Origin: Lentzea sp. NBRC 102530
GTDB lineage: Bacteria > Actinomycetota > Actinomycetes > Mycobacteriales > Pseudonocardiaceae
Assembly (NCBI RefSeq): GCF_030269365.1
Contig: NZ_BSTF01000016.1
Span: forward strand, 142,733 to 206,732
Length of the DNA: 64,000 bases
Reading direction: 5' to 3'
Below the pieces are notes generated by a model, which saw only the letters and a program-made list of their open reading frames with translations, ran no database searches and was not told the origin of the DNA. Below, piece by piece: positions 8,609-18,500 of the stretch. Both the position numbers and the translations under genes were made by a program. Within the stretch, counting starts at the first letter, position 1. Every line of letters starts with the position of its first letter.

Positions 8609-9439
8609 ATGCCCGTCGTCGGCCGCGCGAGCGCGACCACCTCCACCGCCTACAGTCGCGCCCTGGGTGACGAACTGCGCCGCCTCCGCGAGAAGTTCAC
8701 GCGGCTCACCGGCCACGCCTTCGCCGAGCAGCTCGGCTGGGACCCGAGCAAGGTCTCGAACATCGAGAAGGGCAAGGCGCGCGCGAGCGACATCGACCTC
8801 GTCCAGTACCTGATGACGTGCGGCCGCGACACCGGCTGTTTCGAGTCCTTCCGCGCCCGCTACCGCCACGCGTTCGACCCGGCCGTGCTGATCGCCCCGG
8901 CCGATCTCCGCCCGCTCACCCTGGCGGAGGCGCAGGCCGCGAAGATCACCAGCTACGACGTGCTGGCGATTCCCGCACTCCTCCAGATCCCCGGCTACAC
9001 GCGAGCGCTCCTCGAATCAGGCCGCGGGCCGGCGGCCGAGGTCGACAAGTGCCTCCGCCGGCTGATGGACAGACAGGAGGCCCTGAGATGGCCGAATAGT
9101 CCGGAATGTCTTTTCTTCGTCCACGAACTCGCACTCCGGCTGCACGTGGGCGGCGAGAAGGTCATGGCGGAGCAGTACCTCCGGATGCTGCTCCCGGCGC
9201 ACCCCGCGCACGCGGTGCGGATCGTGCCGCTGGCCGCCGGCCCAGGCCCGATCCGGGCATCCCCGAGAACGCTCATCAGCTTCGAGAAGCTGGCACCACT
9301 CGCCTGCGGAGAGGTGGCCGTGGGCACCGTGTTCACGCACGACGGTGGCTCCATCGCGGACAGTCGCGAGTTCTTCAAGTGGTTGGACGCCATCGCGTTG
9401 GACGAAGGGAGTTCGCGAAGAATCCTGGAGAGCCTCTGA
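8609..9439 (+). CDS. XRE-family regulator with DUF5753-type domain
   Basis: The product is 276 residues; the ATG follows an AGGAGG site. The N-terminal helix-turn-helix (residues about 20-65, with FAEQLGWDPSKVSNIEKGKARAS) is the Xre type. The rest matches the DUF5753 layout: ITSYDVLAIPALLQIPGYTRALL, CLRRLMDRQEAL and a C-terminal FFKWLDAIALDEGSSRRIL. Such proteins are abundant in filamentous actinomycetes, often beside a small DUF397 partner. No partner is seen here: only about 145 bp separate this gene from rel. Confidence 0.85.
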   Translation: MPVVGRASATTSTAYSRALGDELRRLREKFTRLTGHAFAEQLGWDPSKVSNIEKGKARASDIDLVQYLMTCGRDTGCFESFRARYRHAFDPAVLIAPADLRPLTLAEAQAAKITSYDVLAIPALLQIPGYTRALLESGRGPAAEVDKCLRRLMDRQEALRWPNSPECLFFVHELALRLHVGGEKVMAEQYLRMLLPAHPAHAVRIVPLAAGPGPIRASPRTLISFEKLAPLACGEVAVGTVFTHDGGSIADSREFFKWLDAIALDEGSSRRILESL

Positions 9440-9585
9440 GAGGGATTTCGGGAGATCCTCTGATCGGTGCGGCGGAAGTTCGGCGGGCGTTCATCGTGTG
9501 AGCTGCGCCGCTCAGCGCGCCATCGGAAGTTTCGTCAGCGTAAACGCGTTATCCTCGGTACTCGCGAGACCCGAGGAGCGTGGGG

Positions 9586-11871
9586 TTGAGTCAAGACACC
9601 GAACCCGCTGCGACGGTTGTTCAACCGTCGGCTACCCGGCGCGTGCGCGCCCGCCTCGCGCGGCGCATCACCGCCCAACGTGCGGCCCCGGTGAAGCAGG
9701 TCCTCGAACCTCTCGCCGCCGTGCACCGTGACCTCCATCCCAAGGCCGATCTGGCGCTTCTGCAGCACGCTTATGACGTCGCCGAGGAGAAGCACCGCCC
9801 GCAGCGCCGCAAGTCCGGCGATCCGTACATCACCCACCCGCTCGCCGTGGCGACGATCCTCGCCGAGCTGGGCATGGACACCACGACGCTGGTCGCCGCG
9901 CTGCTGCACGACACCGTGGAAGACACCGACTACTCGCTCAACCAGCTCAAGGAAGACTTCGGTGAGGAAGTCGCCCGGCTGGTCGACGGCGTCACGAAGC
10001 TCGACAAGGTCAAGCTGGGGGCAGCGGCCGAGGCCGAGACCATCCGCAAGATGGTCATCGCGATGGCGAAGGACCCGCGGGTCCTGGTCATCAAGCTCGC
10101 CGACCGGCTGCACAACATGCGCACCATGCGGTTCCTGCCGCCGGAGAAGCAGGCCCGCAAGGCCCGGGAAACGCTCGAAGTGCTCGCACCGCTGGCCCAC
10201 CGGCTGGGCATGGCGACGGTCAAGTGGGAGCTGGAGGACCTCGCGTTCGCGATCCTGCAGCCCAAGAAGTACGACGAGATCGTCCGCCTGGTCGCGAAGC
10301 GCGCGCCGAGTCGTGACACCTACCTGCGGTCCGTGGTCGACGAGCTGAACGGTCAGCTCGAGACCGCGCGGATCGTGGCGAAGGTCGAGGGCAGGCCGAA
10401 GCACTACTACTCGATCAACCAGAAGATGATCGTCCGCGGGCGGGACTTCGACGACATCCACGACCTCGTGGGCGTCCGGATCCTCGTGGACGAGGTGCGC
10501 GACTGCTACGCCGCGATGGGCGTCGTGCACGCCGCCTGGCAGCCCATGCCGGGGCGGTTCAAGGACTACATCGCGCAGCCCCGGTTCGGCGTGTACCAGT
10601 CGCTGCACACGACCGTCATCGGTCCCGACGGCAAGCCCCTCGAGGTGCAGATCCGCACCCACGAGATGCACCAGCGGGCCGAGTACGGCATCGCGGCGCA
10701 CTGGCGCTACAAGGAGACCAAGGGCACGCACAACGGCAAGTCCGTCGAGATCGACGAGATGGCGTGGATGCGCCAGCTCCTCGACTGGCAGCGGGAAGCC
10801 GCGGACCCCGGCGAGTTCCTCGAAGGGCTGCGGTGGGACCTCGCCGCGCGTGAGATCTTCGTGTTCACCCCCAAGGGTGACGTCGAGACGTTGCCGACGG
10901 GCTCGACGCCGGTCGACTTCGCCTACGCCGTGCACACCGAGGTCGGTCACCGCTGCATCGGCGCCCGCGTGAACGGTCGCCTGGTCGCGCTCGAGCGCAA
11001 GCTCGAGAACGGCGAGGTCGTCGAGATCTTCACCTCCAAGGCGGAGGGCGCGGGCCCGTCCCGCGACTGGTTGAGCTTCGTCGCGTCCCCGCGCGCCAAG
11101 GCGAAGATCAAGCAGTGGTTCGCCAAGGAGCGCAAGGAAGAGGCGATCGAGCAGGGCAAGGACGCGATCACCAAGGAGGTCCGGCGCGTCGGGCTGCCGA
11201 TCCAGCGCCTGGTCAGCGTCGACTCGATGCAGGCCCTGGCGAAGGAACTGCACTACCCGGACATGAGCGCGCTGTACGCGGCGGTGGGCGAGGGGCACAC
11301 CAGCGCCCGCCACGTCGTGCAACGGCTCGTCGCGCAGCTCGGCGGTGTGGACCACGCCGAGGAGGAACTGGCCGACCGCGCCACCCCGTCCACGGTCACC
11401 CGGCGCCGCCCCACCGGCGACGCGGGCGTGATCGTCAAGGACGCGGGCGACGTGTGGGTGAAGCTCGCCCGCTGCTGCACCCCGGTACCGGGCGACGACA
11501 TCCTCGGCTTCGTGACGCGCGGCGGTGGCGTGTCCGTGCACCGCACCGACTGCACGAACGCGGACGAGCTGCTGAAGTCGCCGGAACGGCTCCTGGACGT
11601 CGAGTGGGCGCCGTCGGCGTCCAGCGTGTTCCTGGTCGCCATCCAGGTGGAGGCGCTCGACCGGCACCGGCTGCTCTCGGACGTCACGAAGGTGCTGGCG
11701 GACGAGCGGGTCAACATCCTGTCGGCGTCGGTGACGACGTCACGCGACAGGGTGGCCGTCAGCCGCTTCTCGTTCGAGATGGGTGACCCGAAGCACCTCG
11801 GGCACGTGCTGAAGGCCGTGCGGAGCGTTGAGGGCGTCTACGACGTCTACCGCGTGACCTCCGCGTCGTAA
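9586..11871 (+). CDS. relA: Bifunctional (p)ppGpp synthetase/hydrolase (Rel/SpoT family)
   Basis: Makes and degrades the stringent-response alarmone. The product is 761 residues from TTG 9586, spaced seven bases from GAGGAG; a GTG at 9580 sits too close to that site. Domains in order: HD hydrolase (HDTVEDTDYS, about residue 110), synthetase (GVRILVDEVRDCY, and GRFKDYIAQPRFGVYQSLHT), TGS (EIFVFTPKGDVETLPTGSTPVDFAYAVH), zinc-finger-like WVKLARCCTPVPGD and a C-terminal ACT domain (RHRLLSDVTKVLADERVNIL). Intact HD and synthetase motifs indicate a bifunctional enzyme. Confidence 0.96.
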   Translation: MSQDTEPAATVVQPSATRRVRARLARRITAQRAAPVKQVLEPLAAVHRDLHPKADLALLQHAYDVAEEKHRPQRRKSGDPYITHPLAVATILAELGMDTTTLVAALLHDTVEDTDYSLNQLKEDFGEEVARLVDGVTKLDKVKLGAAAEAETIRKMVIAMAKDPRVLVIKLADRLHNMRTMRFLPPEKQARKARETLEVLAPLAHRLGMATVKWELEDLAFAILQPKKYDEIVRLVAKRAPSRDTYLRSVVDELNGQLETARIVAKVEGRPKHYYSINQKMIVRGRDFDDIHDLVGVRILVDEVRDCYAAMGVVHAAWQPMPGRFKDYIAQPRFGVYQSLHTTVIGPDGKPLEVQIRTHEMHQRAEYGIAAHWRYKETKGTHNGKSVEIDEMAWMRQLLDWQREAADPGEFLEGLRWDLAAREIFVFTPKGDVETLPTGSTPVDFAYAVHTEVGHRCIGARVNGRLVALERKLENGEVVEIFTSKAEGAGPSRDWLSFVASPRAKAKIKQWFAKERKEEAIEQGKDAITKEVRRVGLPIQRLVSVDSMQALAKELHYPDMSALYAAVGEGHTSARHVVQRLVAQLGGVDHAEEELADRATPSTVTRRRPTGDAGVIVKDAGDVWVKLARCCTPVPGDDILGFVTRGGGVSVHRTDCTNADELLKSPERLLDVEWAPSASSVFLVAIQVEALDRHRLLSDVTKVLADERVNILSASVTTSRDRVAVSRFSFEMGDPKHLGHVLKAVRSVEGVYDVYRVTSAS

Positions 11872-11917
11872 CCGGCAGGACGGTCGTAACCGGCGAGGCA
11901 ACTGGGGTGGACCAACG

Positions 11918-11953
11918 AGAAGGGCCCCGGAGCGGATGCTCCGGGGCCCTTCT
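11918..11953. terminator. Bidirectional terminator between rel and cyclophilin
   Basis: A 16-bp perfect stem (AGAAGGGCCCCGGAGC at 11918-11933, complement at 11938-11953) with loop GGAT lies between the convergent genes. The arm flanks are A- and T-rich, so it can serve both strands. Confidence 0.85.
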
Positions 11954-11980
11954 GACGTGTCGAGGACGCGGTGTCGGGAC

Positions 11981-12838
11981 CTAGTTCGCGACCAGCGCGG
12001 ACTTGATGTCGACCGGGGTCTTCGGCTTGCCGTCGCCCTGGCCGGGCGCCTGCGAGATCGTGCCGGTCTTGGCGACCTCGTCGATCTTCTTCAGCGACTC
12101 CTCGTCGACCGTGCCGAAGATCGTGTACTTCGCCTGCAGGTTCGCGCCGTCGCCGTAGACGATGAAGAACTGCGAACCGTTCGTGTCCGGGCCCGAGTTC
12201 GCCATGGCGAGCACGCCGCGGCCGTAGGTGAGCTCCGGGTAGACCTCGTCCTTGAACGAGTAACCGGGACCGCCCATGCCGTTGCCGCCGGGGTCGCCGC
12301 ACTGCAGGACCTGAATGCCGGTCACCACGAGGCGGTGGCACGTCGTGTTGTCGAAGTACTTCTGCTTCGCCAGGTTCACGAAGTTGTTGACCGTGCACGG
12401 CGCGAGCGCCTTGTCGAGGGTGAACTTCAGGTCACCGATCGAGGTGCCGAGCGTGACGCCGACCGTGCCGGTGGCGGGCTGCTCGCCGTTCGCGGGCGGC
12501 GTGTTCTCCTTGGCCGCCGGCTCCTGGCCCTTCGTGTATTCACAATTCACGTTGGCCGGAAGCGCGGTCGGGCGCTTCGGAATCTGGTGCAGCGCGGTGG
12601 GGATGTTCTCCGCCTTGTCCACCGACTCCTGGGTGGGAGTCTCCGACGCGGCGGCATCGCCATTGCCGAATACGTCATTGGTCGCGAGGAACCACACGCC
12701 ACCTCCGACGAGCGCAACAACGACGACCGTCGACACGACGGCGATGATGCGACGCTTCTTGGCCCGCTCCTGGCGGTAGACCATTTGACGCTCAAGCTTG
12801 CGCTTGGCGTTCGCGCGTCGCTGCTCGTTGGTGGGCAC
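11981..12838 (-). CDS. Cyclophilin-type peptidylprolyl isomerase, membrane-anchored
   Basis: Catalyses cis/trans isomerisation of Xaa-Pro bonds, here probably outside the membrane. The 285-residue product starts at GTG 12838 behind GGGAGG. A basic N terminus (NEQRRANAKRKLERQ...RAKKRR) precedes one membrane span (IIAVVSTVVVVALVGGGVWFLA), then a Ser/Thr/Pro-rich stalk and the cyclophilin domain. That domain carries NNFVNLAKQKYFDNTTCHRL, GDPGGNGMGGPGYSFKDE, LAMANSGPDTNGSQFFI and IFGTVDEESLKKID. It lies between rel and the MBL hydrolase, as in related genomes. Confidence 0.93.
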   Translation of the reverse strand: MPTNEQRRANAKRKLERQMVYRQERAKKRRIIAVVSTVVVVALVGGGVWFLATNDVFGNGDAAASETPTQESVDKAENIPTALHQIPKRPTALPANVNCEYTKGQEPAAKENTPPANGEQPATGTVGVTLGTSIGDLKFTLDKALAPCTVNNFVNLAKQKYFDNTTCHRLVVTGIQVLQCGDPGGNGMGGPGYSFKDEVYPELTYGRGVLAMANSGPDTNGSQFFIVYGDGANLQAKYTIFGTVDEESLKKIDEVAKTGTISQAPGQGDGKPKTPVDIKSALVAN

Positions 12839-12952
12839 GTGCTCCCTCCCCAGGGACTCATGCGAATAGGGCGGTCGGCTCGGGAGTCTAGGGCCTGGGC
12901 ATATGAGCTTTGTGTGGTGGTTAGGCTGTGGTTGAACAGGGAGGTCATTTTC

Positions 12953-13672
12953 GTGCTCGTGATCGGGTTCCCCACCGGGGCGCTCCAGGCGAACTGCTTC
13001 GTCCTGGCGGCCGGTGAGGGCGAGCCCTGCGTGATCATCGACCCCGGTCAGGACGCGGTCGAACCGATCGAGCAGGCCTTGCGCAAGCACCGTCTCGCGC
13101 CTGTCGCCGTGCTGCTCACGCACGGGCACTTCGACCACACCTTCTCCGTCACGCCCGTGTGCGACGGCAACGACGTGCCCGCCTACATCCACCCGGATGA
13201 CGTGGCGATGCTGTCGGACCCGTTGAAGGGCATCAGCCGCGAGTCGGCCGCGTTCTTCGGGGGCAACCTCGAGATGCGCGAGCCGTCCGAGGTCCGCGAG
13301 CTGACCGACGGCGCCGACCTGGACCTCGCCGGGCTGAAGATCAGCGTCGACCACACGCCGGGCCATACCGGCGGGTCGGTGATGTTCCGCTCCGGTGTGC
13401 AGGAAGGCGGTCGCCTGGTGATCTCGGGTGACACGCTCTTCGCCGGATCGATCGGACGCACCGACCTGCCGGGTGGCGACCACTCCAAGATGCTGTCGTC
13501 TCTGCAGAACAAGGTCATGACCTTGCCCGATGACACAGTGGTGCTGCCCGGCCACGGCCCGACGACGACCATAGGCCGCGAGCGTGCGACGAATCCTTAC
13601 CTCCTGCAGCTGCAGGACGTTCGGGACACTGTTCACACCAAAAGCGCGGCCGCCCCGCACCGAGGACTTTGA
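12953..13672 (+). CDS. MBL-fold metallo-hydrolase, glyoxalase II-like
   Basis: Zinc-dependent hydrolase of the hydroxyacylglutathione-hydrolase type; the physiological substrate is not clear from sequence. The product is 239 residues. GTG 12953 is eight bases from AGGGAGG. Metal-binding motifs are intact: LLTHGHFDHT, the later His in HTPGHTGGSV, the Asp in ISGDTLF and LPGHGPTTTIG. The stop overlaps the hisS TTG start, as commonly seen for this pair in actinobacteria. Confidence 0.92.
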   Translation: MLVIGFPTGALQANCFVLAAGEGEPCVIIDPGQDAVEPIEQALRKHRLAPVAVLLTHGHFDHTFSVTPVCDGNDVPAYIHPDDVAMLSDPLKGISRESAAFFGGNLEMREPSEVRELTDGADLDLAGLKISVDHTPGHTGGSVMFRSGVQEGGRLVISGDTLFAGSIGRTDLPGGDHSKMLSSLQNKVMTLPDDTVVLPGHGPTTTIGRERATNPYLLQLQDVRDTVHTKSAAAPHRGL

Positions 13673-14967
13673 GAGACGTGTTTTCCGCACCCAAAGGCGT
13701 TCCCGACTACATCCCGCCGACGTCCGCCGCGTTCGCGCACGTCCGGTCGACGCTGACCCGCGCCGCCGAGCTCGCGGGCTACGGCTACATCGAACTGCCG
13801 GTCTTCGAGGACACGGCGTTGTTCTCGCGCGGTGTCGGCGAGTCGACCGACGTCGTGACGAAGGAGATGTACACCTTCCTCGACCGCGGCGAGCGGTCCA
13901 TCACGCTGCGCCCCGAGGGCACCGCCGGCGTGATGCGGGCGGTCATCGAGCACAGCCTCGACCGCGGCTCGCTGCCGGCGAAGCTCTACTACGCGGGCCA
14001 GTTCTTCCGCGCCGAGGCCCCGCAGGCGGGCCGGTACCGGCAGTTCCACCAGGTCGGCATCGAGGCGATCGGCATCGACGACCCGGCCCTGGACGCCGAG
14101 GTCATCGCCGTCGGTGACGCGGGCTTCCGCGCGATCGGCCTCACCGGCTACCGCCTGGAGCTCACCTCGCTGGGCGACGCGAACTGCCGTCCCGCGTACC
14201 GGGAGAAGCTGCAGGCGTTCCTCGCGGAGCTGCCGCTCGACGAGGCGACCCGTCAGCGCGCCGAGCTGAACCCGTTGCGCGTGCTCGACGACAAGCGCCC
14301 CGAGGTGCGCGAGATGGTCGCCGACGCGCCGCTGATGGTCGACAACCTGTGCGACGCGTGCCGCGAGCACTACGAGCTCGTCAAGGGGTACTTGACCGAG
14401 CTGGGCGTGAAGTTCGTCGAGAATCCCCGCATGGTCCGCGGTCTCGACTACTACACCAAGACGACGTTCGAGTTCGTGCACGACGGCCTCGGTGCCCAGT
14501 CGGGCATCGGCGGCGGCGGTCGCTACGACGGCCTGATGGCGCAGCTCGGCGGTCAGGAGCTGTCCGGCGTCGGCTTCGGCCTCGGCGTCGACCGGGCGCT
14601 GCTCGCCGCGCAGGCGGAGGGCGTGCTGCCGGAGTTCAGCCGCGTCGACGTGATCGGCGTGCCGCTGGGCGAGGGCGCGCGCGCACGGCTGGTGGCCATC
14701 GCGGGCGAGCTGCGGGCCGAGGGCGTGCGCACCGACCTGGTCTACGGCGGCCGGTCGATGAAGGCGGGCTTCAAGGCGGCGGACAAGTCGGGCGCGAAGC
14801 TCGCGCTGGTGCTCGGCGAGCGCGGTCTGGAGGCCGGCACCATCGGCGTCAAGACGCTCGCGACCGGCGACCAGGTGGACGTGGCGTTGACGGACGTGGT
14901 GTCGGCGGTGCGGGACGCGCTGGCCCAGGGTGACACAGCAGCCGAGGCGGTGCGGGAGACCCCGTGA
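13669..14967 (+). CDS. hisS: Histidine-tRNA ligase
   Basis: Charges tRNA-His; class II synthetase. The product is 432 residues from TTG 13669, which overlaps the preceding stop; GTG 13678 is an alternative start. Motif 1 region (APKGVPDYIPP...), motif 2 (LYYAGQFFRAEAPQAGRYRQFHQVG), the HisA signature VRGLDYYTKTTFEF, motif 3 (GVGFGLGVDRALLA) and the anticodon-binding domain (DLVYGGRSMKAGFKAADKSG) are all present. Confidence 0.97.
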   Translation: MRDVFSAPKGVPDYIPPTSAAFAHVRSTLTRAAELAGYGYIELPVFEDTALFSRGVGESTDVVTKEMYTFLDRGERSITLRPEGTAGVMRAVIEHSLDRGSLPAKLYYAGQFFRAEAPQAGRYRQFHQVGIEAIGIDDPALDAEVIAVGDAGFRAIGLTGYRLELTSLGDANCRPAYREKLQAFLAELPLDEATRQRAELNPLRVLDDKRPEVREMVADAPLMVDNLCDACREHYELVKGYLTELGVKFVENPRMVRGLDYYTKTTFEFVHDGLGAQSGIGGGGRYDGLMAQLGGQELSGVGFGLGVDRALLAAQAEGVLPEFSRVDVIGVPLGEGARARLVAIAGELRAEGVRTDLVYGGRSMKAGFKAADKSGAKLALVLGERGLEAGTIGVKTLATGDQVDVALTDVVSAVRDALAQGDTAAEAVRETP

Positions 14968-15590
14968 GCGACGACAAGCTCGTTCTCGACCTGCTCGACA
15001 AGGTGACGGTCCGCAAGCGCGCGCGGATGGTGGCGATCGGCGGCCTGATGGTCGCCCTCGCCTTCGGCGCGATCGTGGGCCTGATCGGCGGGCGCTGGCC
15101 CGGCGTGATCGCGGCGCTGATCGTGTCGGTGCCGGTGATCCTGCTGGCCATGTCCGAGGCGCGCCGCACGGTGTGGCTCGAGGGCACGACCGTGCACGTG
15201 CGGGCGTTCGGCACGCGCAAGGTCGACCTGGCCACCGCCGACGGCCTCGACCTGCTGGTCACCGACCTGCGCGGGGCCCGGACGGTCGGCCTGTTCGTGC
15301 GCGGCGGCAAGAAGGCCATCAACGTGGCCTTGTCGATGTACGCCGGAACGGGCGGCCGGGAGCTGGGCGTCTACCAGCTGCGCAGGCTCGCGGACGCCCT
15401 GGCGGCCCGCGGTGACACGCCCGGCCTGGTGTTCTCGGAACTCCTCGTGGCCCAGCTGCGGGCAGAAGCACGCGGCCTGGCGGCGGCGGAACGGCCGTTG
15501 TACCGGCTCGGGTCGCTCGCCCCGGCGGGCCGGATGGCGCAGAAGCTCCACCCGGACGCCGTGTCGAAGTTCGTGACCTCGCTCGACTGA
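14964..15590 (+). CDS. Membrane protein, unknown function, coupled to hisS
   Basis: The 208-residue product starts at a GTG overlapping the hisS stop (GTGA). Two membrane spans (MVAIGGLMVALAFGAIVGLIGG and GVIAALIVSVPVILLAM) are followed by a soluble domain with alternating hydrophobic strands (VWLEGTTVHVRAFGTRKVDLA) resembling a PH-like fold. The tail ends in KLHPDAVSKFVTSLD. No enzymatic motif is seen. Coupling to hisS suggests co-expression only. Confidence 0.8.
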   Translation: MSDDKLVLDLLDKVTVRKRARMVAIGGLMVALAFGAIVGLIGGRWPGVIAALIVSVPVILLAMSEARRTVWLEGTTVHVRAFGTRKVDLATADGLDLLVTDLRGARTVGLFVRGGKKAINVALSMYAGTGGRELGVYQLRRLADALAARGDTPGLVFSELLVAQLRAEARGLAAAERPLYRLGSLAPAGRMAQKLHPDAVSKFVTSLD

Positions 15591-15593
15591 TCC

Positions 15594-18500
15594 TCAGCTG
15601 TCCGCGCGGCGGAACGCCTCCGCCACGTCCAGCGCGACCCTGGCCGCCCGTCGGGCGGCCTCGGTCTGCCTGGCCTCCTTGTCGGTGGCCATGTCCTCGT
15701 CGCCGAGGTCGCTCACGCACTTGAGCATCGCGCCGCCGGCCAGCTTCTTCGCCTTGAACCACTCCCAGATCGTGTGCAGCATCCCGTGCGCCTCGGTCTC
15801 CACGCCGCCGATCTCGACGGACAGCCCGAGGAGTTCGGCGCGCAGGGCGGAGTCGCGCCAGGCGATCACCTTCTCGCCGCTGGCGAAGTCCTTGACCCGC
15901 AACGCGTGCCCGTCGAGCGACTGCTCGAGCCGCCGCTTGGTCTCCAGCCGGGTGACGAGTCGCAACGCCTGCTCGTCCGTCCGGTAGACCTGCGGCCGCA
16001 GCCCGCCACCCTCCGGCCGCACCTTCTCCGGCCCGTAGTCCCACACCTCGCGCGCGAACAGCACGTCCCCGAGCTTCACACCGCGCTCGTCGAACCCGCC
16101 GCACACCCCGACCAGCAACACCAGGTCCGGCCGGAACGCGGCCAGCAGGTCCCGCGTCACCGCCCCGGCCGACTGCCCGCCCTGCTCCGTGGCCACCGTG
16201 GTGACCACCCGCACCGGCGGCCCACCCGCGGGCGTCAACTCGAAGACGTCGTAGTACCGCCCGTCCCGCTGGACCTCGGTGGTGTCGATCCCGCGCTCCT
16301 CGAGCACGCGGTACAGCGCCTTGGACTCCACCGGCACGGCGGTGAGCAGCGCGACGTGGAACTCGTCGCTGGGCTTGGGGGCGTCCACGTCGAACCTCGA
16401 CCTTCGTTGCACGCGGAACCCTTCGAGCACCGCTTCCGGCTTCTCGGTGAACGACTCGACGTCGGCCTGCACCTGCCGGCGCCTGTCGAGCTCCTTGCGC
16501 TGGACCTCCATCCGCGCCTCGAAGGAGGGGTTGTCCGCCTTCCGGCCCGCCACCAGGTCCGTGATGCGGGCGAACATCCTCTCCGCGTGTGGCAGGGGCA
16601 GCAGCCGCAGCTGGCTGAGCGAGGAGGCGATGGTCGCCAGGCGCGTGTCCTTGTGCAGCAGCAGCCGGACGACGTGGGGGAGCAGCGCGTCCGTGAACTT
16701 GGGGCGCTCGGTCACGGCTCGGATGACGGCGGCCGCCGCGACGCCGCAGACGCCCGAGTCCGGGTCACGGGGGCGCTGGTCCTTCCGCGGCTCCTCGGGA
16801 GCGATGACGAACCTGATCAGGCTCACGTCCGCCTTGCCCGCCAGCGCGAGTCCTTCCAGGGCGTTCGTCCGGTTCGTCGGGTCGCCGTCGGTGTGGATCA
16901 CGTCGACCAGCCACTTCTTCGTCGCTGGAGTGATCTCGCGGCGTGCCACGAGGTCGATGATCGCTCCGCGCAGGGCACGGCATTCCCGGTCGCGGTGGAC
17001 GGCGCGCCTGAGCCGGTCGGCGACGCCAGTGATCCACTCCTCGCCTTCGGTGTCGAGATGGGCGAGGGCCCCTACCGCGGCGCGTCGGGTTCGGTAGGTC
17101 TCGTCAGGGTTTCTGATCGTCGCCCTCAACGCCGGAGCGGTCTCGCTGTCGCCGATGCGCCCGAGTGCGGTGGCGGCGGAGCCGCGGACGTAGGCGTCCT
17201 CATCCTTGAGCATGGCGGTGAGTGCGGGGACGGCCTGGGGCGAGCGGATGTTGCCGAGTGCCGTGGCGGCGGAGCCGCGAACGTAAGCGTCCTCGTCGGT
17301 GAGCGCGGTGGTGAGCGAGGAAGTGGCTTGGGGGTCGCCGACGCGGCCGAGCGCGTTGGCGGAGGAACTGCGCACGTAGGCGTTGGCGTCGCTGAGCGCG
17401 GTCGTGAGTGCGGGGATGGCCAGGGGTGAGCCGATGTTGCCGAGTGCGGTCGCGGCGGAGCCGCGGACGCTGGCGTCGTCGTCGGTGAGTGCGGCGGTGA
17501 GCACGGGGATGGACACGAGCGAGCCGATGTTGCCGAGCGCGTTGGCAGCGGAGCCGCGGACCACGGCGTCGCTGTCTTCGAGCGTGCTGGTCAGTGCGGG
17601 GATGGCTAGGGGCGAGCCGATGTTGCCGAGCGCGGTGGCGGCGGAGCCGCGGACGCTGGCGTCGTCGTCGGTGAGTGCGGTGGTGAGGGGCGGGATGGCT
17701 CTGGGGTCGCCGATGTTGCCGAGTGCGTTGGCGGTGGAGCCGCGGACGTGGGCGTCGTCGTCGGTGAGTGCGGTGGTGAGGGACGGGATGGCTCTGGGGT
17801 CGCCGATGTTGCCGAGTGCGTTGGCTGCGGAGCCGCGGACGTTGGCGTCCTTGTCGCTGAGTGTGGTGCTCAGCGACAAGATCGTTTTGGAAGACCCGAT
17901 GTTGCCGAGTGCGGTGGCGGCGGAGCCGCGGACGTTGGCGTCGTCGTCGGTGAGCGCGGTGGTCAGGGCGGTGATGGCTTTGGGGTCGCCGATGTGTCCC
18001 AGTGCGGTGGCGGCGGAGCCGCGGACGTTGGCGTCCTTGTCGCTGAGTGCGGCGGTAAGAGAGGGGACGGCTCGGGTCAGACCGATGCGTCCGAGCGCGG
18101 TGGCGGCGGAGCCGCGGACGTTGGCGTACGCATCGGTGAGCGCGTCGGTGAGTGCGGTGGTCAGCGACGGGACGGCTCGGGTGATGCCGATGTGGCCGAG
18201 TGCGGTGGCTGCGGAGCCGCGGACGTTGGCGTGCGCGTCCGTGAGGGCGGAGGTGAGTGCGGAGACGAGGGTGCTGGTGAGGGAGGGGATGGTGTGCGCG
18301 GAGCCGATGCGCCCGAGTGCGGTGGCGGCGGAGCCGCGGACGTGGGCGTCGTCGTCGGTGAGTGCGGTGGTGAGGACAGGGACCGCCAGGGGCGAGCCGA
18401 TGCTGCCGAGAGCCGTGGCGGAGGCTCCGCGCACCACCCCGTTGTCGTCCCCGGTCGTGGCCGCGCACAGGTCGTCGACGTCCCGCTCGTTGCCATTGGT

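Noticed and set aside
8377..8670. Small frame with a TACGGT seven bases before its ATG
   Set aside because: The start looks leaderless, but the protein turns into Arg/Pro low complexity and overlaps the XRE gene; not enough to call.
11936..13672. Single frame running from rel through the cyclophilin region into the MBL gene
   Set aside because: Only its part from 12953 is protein-like; the rest is antisense to the cyclophilin.
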